Of a DNA stretch of 43,316 bases, positions 34,933-42,078 are shown piece after piece. Under the pieces are notes generated by a model that made no database searches, had not been told where the DNA came from, and worked only from the letters and a program-made list of their open reading frames with translations. The position numbers and the translations under genes are program-made. Origin of the DNA: Aminicella lysinilytica (GTDB lineage: Bacteria; Bacillota; Clostridia; Peptostreptococcales; Anaerovoracaceae); the NCBI RefSeq assembly GCF_004362975.1, contig NZ_SNXO01000019.1, forward strand, positions 1-43,316. Direction: 5' to 3'. How positions within the stretch are numbered: position 1 is the first letter of the stretch; the number at the start of each line of letters is the position of its first letter.

Positions 34933-35988
34933 ATGAATATATTAAAGAGAATGACGGTCATGGTACTGTCATTGGCAATTGTTATCACTATGAGCGCAGG
35001 GTTCACATCATTTGCTTTTGCAGGTGATGAGACAACCGGTACTACTGGAACTTCTACCGGTACAGCCACAGATGTAGCAGAGAATAATCTATCAGCGGCC
35101 GAGAAGGTCGACACCAACAGGGTGAAATTCAGCACTACTCAGGTAACCTGGGAACAGGTGGATAATGCTGAAGGGTATGTAGTCACCGCCAAGAAGAAAG
35201 GCTCTTCTAAAGTTTCTACTAAGGTCGTAAGCGAATCTACAGATACAGATGTAGCGTACACAGATCTTAAGTCATCAACTAATTACAAGTACTCGGTAAA
35301 GGCATACAAGGACGTAAATGGGACTAAGAAATATAGTTCTGTTAAGTCTACAGGATATGTGGTTTCAGGCTATGTTAAATCGACAGCCAGGACTGCAAGT
35401 TCCGTGAGCGTCAAGTGGTCTCCTATCGCAGGTGCTGACAAATACACGGTCAAGGCAACCAGGAACGGCAAGACCGTTAAGTCTAAGACCGTTACTTCAA
35501 GTAAGGCTAAACTCTCAGGTTTGTCCAGCAGCACCAAGTACAGATTTACTGTCGTTGCATATAATGAAGCCGGCGAGGCTACTACATCCAAGTCAACATT
35601 GGCTACGACCAGATCAGATTACATGTGGCCGGTAAACGGATCGGTATTGTCAGGATACGGCTACCGCACAGGATATGGTTCATCATTCCATGAAGGAATC
35701 GATATAAGCGCATCAACCAGCACTAAGGTCAAGGCTGCCAAGGCAGGCACCGTTATCCGCGCCGGATGGTATTACGGATATGGTAAGACCGTTATGGTCA
35801 GCCACGGCAACGGCGTTGTGACTCTATACGGACATCTCAGCAGCATAAGCGTGCATTCGGGACAGAAGGTCAGCCAGGGTAAAACTCTCGGCAGAGCCGG
35901 AAGTACGGGCTCAGCAACATGCGTGCACCTGCACTTTGAAGTACAGGTAAACGGTTCGTCAAGGAATCCTTTGAACTACCTGCCGTGA
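34933..35988 (+). CDS. secreted M23 (LytM-type) peptidase with two fibronectin III domains
   Basis: 351 residues. Signal peptide 1-30 (basic MNILKRM, hydrophobic core, cleavage after FAFA). A Thr/Gly linker follows, then two fibronectin type III-like domains (about 60-145 and 147-225), then an M23 domain from about 231. Zinc ligands are His253 and Asp257 (HEGID) and His334; catalytic His301 (YGHLS) and His332 (HLHFEV) are present. It should cut peptide cross-bridges in peptidoglycan outside the cell. It stands between its own promoter and terminator. Exact bond specificity cannot be read from sequence. Confidence 0.93.
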   Translation: MNILKRMTVMVLSLAIVITMSAGFTSFAFAGDETTGTTGTSTGTATDVAENNLSAAEKVDTNRVKFSTTQVTWEQVDNAEGYVVTAKKKGSSKVSTKVVSESTDTDVAYTDLKSSTNYKYSVKAYKDVNGTKKYSSVKSTGYVVSGYVKSTARTASSVSVKWSPIAGADKYTVKATRNGKTVKSKTVTSSKAKLSGLSSSTKYRFTVVAYNEAGEATTSKSTLATTRSDYMWPVNGSVLSGYGYRTGYGSSFHEGIDISASTSTKVKAAKAGTVIRAGWYYGYGKTVMVSHGNGVVTLYGHLSSISVHSGQKVSQGKTLGRAGSTGSATCVHLHFEVQVNGSSRNPLNYLP

Positions 35989-36021
35989 AGCAGATAATCA
36001 CAAACGAGACATTTAATAATC

Positions 36022-36050
36022 CATGCGCATCAGTTGATGCGCATGTTTTT
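36022..36050 (+). terminator. terminator after the M23 peptidase gene
   Basis: CATGCGCATC (36022-36031), loop AGTT, GATGCGCATG (36036-36045), then TTTTT. Confidence 0.95.
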
Positions 36051-36059
36051 CAAATAGGG

Positions 36060-36088
36060 TAGATAAATCCATGTTTTTTTAGTATAAT
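36060..36088 (+). promoter_or_regulatory. putative promoter of the ECF operon
   Basis: TAGATA (36060-36065), 17 bases, consensus TATAAT (36083-36088). The leader is only about 40 bases, too short for a riboswitch. Confidence 0.6.
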
Positions 36089-36133
36089 AAGAACGCGTAA
36101 GCATTAATAATTCATTAAGCAATGGAGCAATAG

Positions 36134-37039
36134 ATGTTAAAAGACGGTATTGGGGAGGGGTCCGAATTTTCCGGATATCATCCCTGGGTAAATCTCACAT
36201 ATTATATACTGGCCATCGGGATCACGATGTTTTCCCTGTCCCCATGGTTTCTTGCAGCCACGTTCGTATCGTCGTGGCTCTATTCAGTGCTGCTCAGAGG
36301 CAGGGGCGTCATTAAGATGAACCTGATTTTCAGTTTCTGGACGCTGGTCATCATGGCGGGCATCAATGTGCTCTTTACTCACAACGGGGCCACGGTATTC
36401 TTCTATATCAGAGGAAACGGAGTCACCCTTGAGGCCCTCATATATGGCGTCAGCGCGGCGGTAATGCTCATATCGGTCATAATATGGTTCGTCAGCTTCA
36501 ACGTCATTATGAGCGCGGACAAACTCATATTCATCTTTGGCAAGGCGGCGCCGGTCCTGGGGCTGACCATGTCCATGATATTCCGCTACGTTCCGCTGCT
36601 GAAGGATAGATTTCAGGAGATCCGCATGGGTCAGGCATGCCTTGGCCGCGGCAGCGGCAAAGGTTTCATCGGCAAGATGCGGCAGTTCGGCAAAGAGGCG
36701 TCCATACTGGTTTCATGGTCGCTGGAATCGTCCATTGAAAGCGCAGACTCCATGGAAGCCAGAGGATACGGCCTGCGTGGCCGCACGAGCTTTCATCTGT
36801 ATAAATTCACGCGGAGAGACACAGTCTTACTTTTGTTAATGATCATACTGGGGGCCATAGTCGTAGCCGGCTGCGCCCTGGGCAAAACCACCGTGTGGTT
36901 CTATCCGGTGTACGTTTTAGGTAATTTCGACCTTATGACGGCCGTAACGCTGGCAGCCTATGTGTTGCTTTTGTTCCTGCCGATAATTATAGACATAAGC
37001 GGGGAGGTAAGATGGAAACGATCAAGTTTGGAAATGTAA
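36134..37039 (+). CDS. ecfT: ECF transporter transmembrane protein EcfT (CbiQ family)
   Basis: 301 residues with about six hydrophobic segments. The cytoplasmic coupling motif SADSMEARGYGLRGRT (about 213-222) matches the EcfT Ala-Arg-Gly signature that contacts the ATPases; an upstream MGQACLGRGSG forms the first coupling helix. It links the S component to ATP hydrolysis. Overlaps ecfA by 28 bases. In many Firmicutes the ecfA1-ecfA2-ecfT group lies directly after rplQ; here the order is T, fused A-A, S and another gene intervenes. Confidence 0.88.
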   Translation: MLKDGIGEGSEFSGYHPWVNLTYYILAIGITMFSLSPWFLAATFVSSWLYSVLLRGRGVIKMNLIFSFWTLVIMAGINVLFTHNGATVFFYIRGNGVTLEALIYGVSAAVMLISVIIWFVSFNVIMSADKLIFIFGKAAPVLGLTMSMIFRYVPLLKDRFQEIRMGQACLGRGSGKGFIGKMRQFGKEASILVSWSLESSIESADSMEARGYGLRGRTSFHLYKFTRRDTVLLLLMIILGAIVVAGCALGKTTVWFYPVYVLGNFDLMTAVTLAAYVLLLFLPIIIDISGEVRWKRSSLEM

Positions 37040-38673
37040 CATTTTCGTATCCCCTTTCAGATAGAAAGGCATTAGACGATATATCATTCGAAGTGGAGAA
37101 ATCCAAGTTCATCGTAGTCTGCGGCAAGTCAGGCTGCGGCAAGACGACGCTGCTTAAGCATATGAAGAAAAACCTGAAGCCCTATGGGAATTTTCAGGGC
37201 AGCGTCACCTACTGCGGAGACGAAATCGAGGATCTGGATGACAGGAGAAACGCCGCCGAGATCGGCTTCGTTCAACAGAACCCGGACAATCAGATCGTTA
37301 CGGATAAGGTCTGGCACGAGCTGGCCTTCGGTCTGGAAAGCCTGGGCTTCGACAATCGCGCCATCAAGCGGAGAGTGGCGGAAATGGCCAGCTACTTCGA
37401 CATTCAGGCCTGGTTCAGAAAAGACGTGAGCCAGCTGTCCGGCGGGCAGAAGCAGCTTTTGAACCTGGCGTCCATTATGGCCATGCAGCCTAAGCTGCTG
37501 GTGCTGGACGAACCTACATCACAGCTGGATCCTATCGCATCCGGCGATTTCCTGCAGACCATATATAAGATAAACCGCGACCTGGGCACTACGATCATCC
37601 TGTCGGAGCACCGGCTGGAGGAGGCCTTCACCATGGCGGACAAGGTCATGGTCATGGACCAGGGGAAAATCGTGGCTTACGACACACCTCAGACAATCGG
37701 CAGTTTCATGGCGGGCAATTCCACAGAGGACAGACATCCTATGTTCTACGGACTCCCGGCTGTGACCAAGATATTCCAGGAGGCCGGCGGCAAGGGGCCG
37801 AGCCCTTTGACCATCAGAGAAGGCAGACTCTGGGTGGACAAGGTCATGGATGATGCAGGCGTTGAGCCCCTTGAAGAGGGAGCTGCCTGCGATAAAGCCG
37901 ACAACCAGCCGGCGCCGAAGGTAACTGACCCGGCTATCACCATGGATAATGTCTGGTTCCGCTACGACAAAAAATCCCAGGACGTGCTCCGGGGTCTCAC
38001 TTTGCGCGTGGCAAAAAATCAGCTCTTCTGCATACTCGGCGGCAACGGCGTGGGCAAAAGTACCACTTTGAAAGCCATCAGCGGCATGCTGAAGCTTCAG
38101 CGGGGCAAGGTAGACGTTCAAGGTAAGCTGGCCATGCTGCCACAGAACCCGCAGGCTTTGTTTACGGAGATTTCCGTTGAGGACGAACTCATGGAGGCCC
38201 TCCATTACGATAAAGAAAGCGATGAGGAAAAGGTCAGGGCCGTCCTGGACATGCTGGCCCTCATGGAGATAACCCACCTGCGCAAAGCTCATCCTTACGA
38301 TCTTTCCGGCGGCGAGCAGCAGCGGCTGGCTCTGGGAAAAGTTCTTTTGCTGGAGCCGGATGTGGTGCTTCTGGACGAGCCGACCAAAGGTCTTGACCCG
38401 TTCTTCAAGATCACCCTGGCGGGGATTTTGCGCAAGCTGACAGAAAACGGCACGACCATACTCATGGTATCCCATGACATAGAATTCTGCGCAGAATATG
38501 CAGATCAGTGCGCCATGTTCTTCGACGGCAGCGTAGTTTCCATCGGCACGCCACAGGAGTTTTTCTCCGGGAACAACTTCTACACCACGGCTGCCAATAA
38601 AATGGCCCGGGAATATTTTCCGGACGCCATTACCTGGGAGGAGGTGGCCAAGTGCGTCGGGGATTCGATGTGA
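37012..38673 (+). CDS. ecfA: ECF transporter ATPase, two ABC domains fused
   Basis: 553 residues, two ABC domains in one chain. First: Walker A GKSGCGKTT (38-46), Q-loop GFVQQNPDNQIV, signature LSGGQKQ, Walker B LLVLDEPTSQLD. Second, from about 308: Walker A GGNGVGKST, signature LSGGEQQRLALGK, Walker B VVLLDEPTKGLD and switch His in MVSHD. The EcfA1/EcfA2 pair that is usually two genes is here one gene. GGGGAGGT precedes the ATG. Confidence 0.93.
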   Translation: METIKFGNVTFSYPLSDRKALDDISFEVEKSKFIVVCGKSGCGKTTLLKHMKKNLKPYGNFQGSVTYCGDEIEDLDDRRNAAEIGFVQQNPDNQIVTDKVWHELAFGLESLGFDNRAIKRRVAEMASYFDIQAWFRKDVSQLSGGQKQLLNLASIMAMQPKLLVLDEPTSQLDPIASGDFLQTIYKINRDLGTTIILSEHRLEEAFTMADKVMVMDQGKIVAYDTPQTIGSFMAGNSTEDRHPMFYGLPAVTKIFQEAGGKGPSPLTIREGRLWVDKVMDDAGVEPLEEGAACDKADNQPAPKVTDPAITMDNVWFRYDKKSQDVLRGLTLRVAKNQLFCILGGNGVGKSTTLKAISGMLKLQRGKVDVQGKLAMLPQNPQALFTEISVEDELMEALHYDKESDEEKVRAVLDMLALMEITHLRKAHPYDLSGGEQQRLALGKVLLLEPDVVLLDEPTKGLDPFFKITLAGILRKLTENGTTILMVSHDIEFCAEYADQCAMFFDGSVVSIGTPQEFFSGNNFYTTAANKMAREYFPDAITWEEVAKCVGDSM

Positions 38674-39590
38674 CCCAGTACGAGGCCGCCCACAGAAAGC
38701 GGACCATCGTCTCGTCAATAATGATATTTCTCATAATACCGATCACCATAATCGGCGGCAGCCTGCTCATAAGCAGCGACCTGTATATGGTCGGCAGTCT
38801 TCTGATCATCATCTACACTATGATCCCGTTTTTCCTGGTCTTCGAGCGGCGCAAGCCTAAGGCCCGGGAAATCGTTCTCATAGCCATGATGGCGGCCCTG
38901 ACTGTAGTGCTGCAGCTGTTCTTCCACGTGACCATCCCCATCCAGGCTGGCACGGCAATGGTCATAATCTCAGGTATTTCCCTGGGACCCGAGGCCGGCT
39001 TCCTCATAGGAGCTCTGGCCCGTTTCGTGTGCAATTTCTACATGGGGCAGGGCCCATGGACGCCGTGGCAGATGTTCTGCTGGGGCCTGCTGGGATTCCT
39101 GGCCGGACTGGCCTTCAACAAAGTCGACTATGACAAGCTCAAGTCCCGGAATTTCTCGGTGGTCCTTGGGCCAATCGTGTGCATAGTGGTTGCGGCTCTG
39201 GCGGCGTATGTGTCATACCTGATCTGGCCCGGCAGCGACCAGACTTTCTTCGGATGGCGGCTCTATGTCTTCGGCGGTGCAGGGCTCCTGGCGGGAGTAC
39301 TGGTACAAAGAAAACGCCTGCCGGTAGACGGGCTTTCTATGGCGATCTTTACGTTTTTTGTAACGTTTATAATATACGGCGGCATCATGAACATATGCGC
39401 CATGGTCACATCATCAGGTCTGGCAGGCGGCAAGCCGATCAGCTTCAACACCCTGCGGATCCTGTACATTTCCGGCGCCCCTTACGACGCAGCTCATGCA
39501 GCCACGGCAGCGATATTTGTATTTTTGTTCGGAGACGCCTTCATCAAAAAGCTTGAGCGCATCAAGATCAAATACGGCATTTACAGATAA
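38652..39590 (+). CDS. ECF transporter S component (substrate unassigned)
   Basis: 312 residues, strongly hydrophobic. Two helices come first (about 18-63). A typical S-component core then starts at about 70 with KAREIVLIAMMAALTVVLQLF, followed by GPEAGFLIGALARFVCNFYMGQGPWTPWQM. The start is the GTG at 38652, six bases after GAGGT, and the gene overlaps ecfA by 22 bases. The core resembles S components often found with cobalamin or cobalt genes, and a B12 riboswitch lies 0.9 kb downstream. The ligand is nevertheless not proven. Confidence 0.82.
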   Translation: MRRGFDVTQYEAAHRKRTIVSSIMIFLIIPITIIGGSLLISSDLYMVGSLLIIIYTMIPFFLVFERRKPKAREIVLIAMMAALTVVLQLFFHVTIPIQAGTAMVIISGISLGPEAGFLIGALARFVCNFYMGQGPWTPWQMFCWGLLGFLAGLAFNKVDYDKLKSRNFSVVLGPIVCIVVAALAAYVSYLIWPGSDQTFFGWRLYVFGGAGLLAGVLVQRKRLPVDGLSMAIFTFFVTFIIYGGIMNICAMVTSSGLAGGKPISFNTLRILYISGAPYDAAHAATAAIFVFLFGDAFIKKLERIKIKYGIYR

Positions 39591-39641
39591 TATACGGGCG
39601 CGCATTACTGAATGCGCTGCGCCCGCCAGATAGGAGTTTCA

Positions 39642-40415
39642 ATGAAAAGAGACATTTTCCTGGCGACCTTTTCCGACAAGGCCACCGATGTCATAAATAA
39701 ATACGGCTGCGGCATGGAACTTAATGAGTTCTGTATCTCATCGTCATTAGACGATGGAACGCGCCAGGAGACCGTTGCGGCCATGAAGAAGGAAATGGAG
39801 CAATGCGGCGTAGACTCGCCGTCTAAGGCTCTGGTCCATGGACCGTTCACGGAGATCTGCCCACAGTCTATAGACCATCTGGCTGTGGAAATGGGACTTT
39901 TGCGCCTGAATCAGGCTTACGAGGGAACTCGCGCCCTGGGCCTTGACCGTCTGGTGGTCCATTCGGGCTTCATTCCGCTCATATATTTCAACGAGTGGCA
40001 CGTGCAGCAGTCAGTGAAATTCTGGAAGGAATTCATGGCAGACAAGCCGGCGGATTTTCATATCTATATAGAAAACGTCCTGGACGAAGAGCCGGGCCCG
40101 CTGCTGCAGATAGTGGAGGAGATAGACGATCCACGAGTAATGCTTTGTCTGGACATAGGTCACGCCAACGTAGTGACGCTGCCTGACTATACCGTAGAAG
40201 ACTGGATAAAGATCTGGGGCAGCCACATCGGCCATTTTCACTTCCACAACAACGACGGCGTCACGGATCTCCACGATCCACTTGACCGCGGCACACTCAA
40301 CATAGATAATATTTTGTCGACTATAGACCGCTACTGCGATCCGTCGGCTACTATTACCGTTGAGAGCAGAGAATGCGACGAGAGCATCAGGTGGCTCATG
40401 GAAAAGGCTGTTTGA
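39642..40415 (+). CDS. xylose isomerase-like TIM barrel protein
   Basis: 257 residues of the sugar phosphate isomerase/epimerase superfamily (AP endonuclease 2 / IolE-like). Metal-site residues appear in the expected order: HGPF, VHSG, YIENV (Glu), LDIGHANV (Asp-x-x-His), HFHFHNNDG (His) and TVESRE (Glu). Substrate is unknown. An upstream frame extension to 39612 lacks a site; the ATG at 39642 follows TAGGAG. It is 51 bases after the S component and may be in the same operon. Confidence 0.82.
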   Translation: MKRDIFLATFSDKATDVINKYGCGMELNEFCISSSLDDGTRQETVAAMKKEMEQCGVDSPSKALVHGPFTEICPQSIDHLAVEMGLLRLNQAYEGTRALGLDRLVVHSGFIPLIYFNEWHVQQSVKFWKEFMADKPADFHIYIENVLDEEPGPLLQIVEEIDDPRVMLCLDIGHANVVTLPDYTVEDWIKIWGSHIGHFHFHNNDGVTDLHDPLDRGTLNIDNILSTIDRYCDPSATITVESRECDESIRWLMEKAV

Positions 40416-40488
40416 TCCAGTCAGATAGCTAATGAGGGAAGTATATGAAAAATTCCTTAGGAATGCGTAATTAAAGGGCCATTATCCC

Positions 40489-40517
40489 TTGACTAAAATC
40501 CCTGTGAATAGTAGAAT
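40489..40517 (+). promoter_or_regulatory. promoter of the cobalamin riboswitch
   Basis: TTGACT (40489-40494), 17 bases, TAGAAT (40512-40517). Confidence 0.78.
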
Positions 40518-40529
40518 GTAGGTGCAATT

Positions 40530-40708
40530 GAAAAATGCGTTTTATGTTCTTTCCACAGGAAAGCTAAGAGGGAAGCAGGTAAACTCCTGCGCGGTCCCGC
40601 CACTGTGATTGGGGAGCATCACTTCAAGACTGAAGTCATCCACTGGCCTGCGGGCTGGGAAGGAGAAGCGGTGCTATGATCCATAAGCCAGGAGACCTGC
40701 ATAGAATC
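40530..40708 (+). promoter_or_regulatory. cobalamin (B12) riboswitch
   Basis: Class signatures are present: AGGGAAGCAGGT, the core GCCACTGT (40599-40606), CTGGGAAGG and the B12 box AGCCAGGAGACCTGC (40686-40700). The closing helix pairs TATG near 40543 with CATA after the B12 box. These riboswitches bind adenosyl- or other cobalamins and usually repress the downstream gene when B12 is ample. Confidence 0.95.
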
Positions 40709-40757
40709 GTTTCCATCGGCGGTGAACCGGTAAATAGAAACTTGCATCAGCGAATAC

Positions 40758-40786
40758 GGGCTGTGGGCACACCACAGTCCTTTTAA
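40758..40786 (+). terminator. terminator of the cobalamin riboswitch
   Basis: GGGCTGTGG (40758-40766), loop GCACA, CCACAGTCC (40772-40780, one G-U pair), then TTTTAAT. Placed 58 bases after the B12 box, it fits a transcription-terminating expression platform. A short hairpin CGGT-ga-ACCG lies between. Confidence 0.85.
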
Positions 40787-40937
40787 TATGTTTCCTTAAA
40801 TAAGATAGATTATGAGCTGGAAACTGTGGAGCCCCAATTGCTTTTCATTCTTTTTTCATTGGAGGCAGGATTCGTCACCCTGCCTCATTGAGTATAAGGC
40901 GGATAGCGTTGACTATTCGCTTGAAATATAATAAAAT
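40787..40937 (+). promoter_or_regulatory. spacer with a second promoter before the DUF4430 gene
   Basis: Contains CCAAT/ATTGG and GAGGCAGG/CCTGCCTC (40863-40886) hairpins. A good promoter follows: TTGACT (40909-40914), 17 bases, TAAAAT (40932-40937). The second promoter would bypass the riboswitch. Confidence 0.65.
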
Positions 40938-40990
40938 CTACGTAGATACCGGGCCGTGCATAGAACGGCCGTGAATATTGGGGGGAAACA

Positions 40991-41692
40991 ATGGAAGATG
41001 AACTGTTAAAGAAGGCCAGGAAAAAGAAAATGAGGCTGATCGCTGTGATCGTAGTGGTGGCGCTTTTTGCTGTGTCTGCGGTCTGGGGTCTGTCTGTGAA
41101 AAAGGCCAGCGATGCGAAGAAGGCTAAGGCTGAGGCTGCGCAGACGGCCAAGTCTGAGGAAACAAAAGCTGAGAAGAAGGCTGAGGCAAAGAAGAAGGCT
41201 GAGAAAAAGGCCACAAAGGAAAAGAAGGCTGAGTCCAAGGCGTCTTCATCGTCTTCATCGTCATCCGGCAGCAGTTCCTCCTCCGGCGCAGCCAAATCCT
41301 CATCTAAGTATGTATATATCTCCATCAGCTGCTCGGAGTTATCAAATAACATGGGAAAGCTGAAGGATGAAGCTGTGAAGAAGTACATTCCATCCAACGG
41401 AGTGATACTCGGCAAGACCAAGTACGAATTCAAGAGCGGCGAGACTGTATACGACGCATTGGAAGCAGTCTGCAGCCGTAAAGGCATCCAGAAGGACAGC
41501 AAGTATGATTCTTCTTATGGTTCGCAGTATGTGAAAGGCATCAATTATCTGTATGAGTATGACGCCGGCAAGCTGAGTGGATGGCTCTACCAGGTAAACG
41601 GCGTTCAGCCGGACTACGGCTGCTCCAAGTACAAACTGAAGAATGGCGATGTGATCCACTGGTTCTATACGATCAACTATACTAAAGACTAG
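40991..41692 (+). CDS. membrane-anchored DUF4430 (transcobalamin-like) protein
   Basis: 233 residues. A basic N-terminus and one membrane helix (about 15-35, LIAVIVVVALFAVSAVWGL) form a signal anchor. An Ala/Lys/Glu-rich helical stalk (about 37-80) follows, then a poly-Ser linker (about 81-103), then the DUF4430 domain. Domain hallmarks are SGETVYDALEAV, YVKGINYLYEYDAGKLSGWLYQVNGV and KLKNGDVIHWFYT. DUF4430 resembles the C-terminal domain of transcobalamin/intrinsic factor. With a B12 riboswitch upstream, surface capture of corrinoids for the ECF system is a reasonable inference. GGGGGG precedes the ATG. Confidence 0.88.
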   Translation: MEDELLKKARKKKMRLIAVIVVVALFAVSAVWGLSVKKASDAKKAKAEAAQTAKSEETKAEKKAEAKKKAEKKATKEKKAESKASSSSSSSSGSSSSSGAAKSSSKYVYISISCSELSNNMGKLKDEAVKKYIPSNGVILGKTKYEFKSGETVYDALEAVCSRKGIQKDSKYDSSYGSQYVKGINYLYEYDAGKLSGWLYQVNGVQPDYGCSKYKLKNGDVIHWFYTINYTKD

Positions 41693-41980
41693 GGCATCGG
41701 GAACGGGCTTCGGGCGCAGACTTGTTTTCCATCAAAACCGCATATCTGCCTGTTAAAAAAAGAAAATGGCTTGTGGACCCAGGGAAAATTGAGCTGGAGT
41801 ATATAAATTCAGACGCAATAACTAACTTTGACATAACAAAATGACAAATAATGGGTAATTTGAGGGCGATTTGTTACCTGACGATTAGTTAGTTCAATTG
41901 AATAGTTAACTTCCATGCCCCAACATAGTGTATGATGCGTGGGCCGAGAAACGGAAGTTATCATTGCAAATGGATAATTG
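41693..41980. other. intergenic stretch before the IS element
   Basis: No gene is seen. It holds an imperfect stem (GCAGA/TCTGC with GTTTT/AAAAC, about 41721-41753) without a T run. It also has an 8-bp inverted repeat TAACTTCC/GGAAGTTA (41907-41914/41953-41960) enclosing GCCC/GGGC. The latter may belong to the left end of the IS, whose exact border I cannot place because the right end is missing. Confidence 0.4.
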
Positions 41981-42007
41981 CTGACATTTAATCGTGTCAG
42001 TTTTTTT
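41981..42007 (+). terminator. terminator just before the transposase gene
   Basis: CTGACA (41981-41986), eight-base loop, TGTCAG (41995-42000), then TTTTTTT. It would shield the transposase from outside transcription. Confidence 0.82.
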
Positions 42008-42078
42008 GCGTTTCATATCTGAATGATGTAAAATATTCTAACTTCAGCAGAGGAGGTGGCGGAGCAAAGGAGAAAGAA

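Noticed and set aside
40812-40931. Small ORF (39 codons) after the B12 terminator
   Set aside because: No ribosome binding site and no resemblance to a protein; it spans the second promoter's -35 and hairpins.
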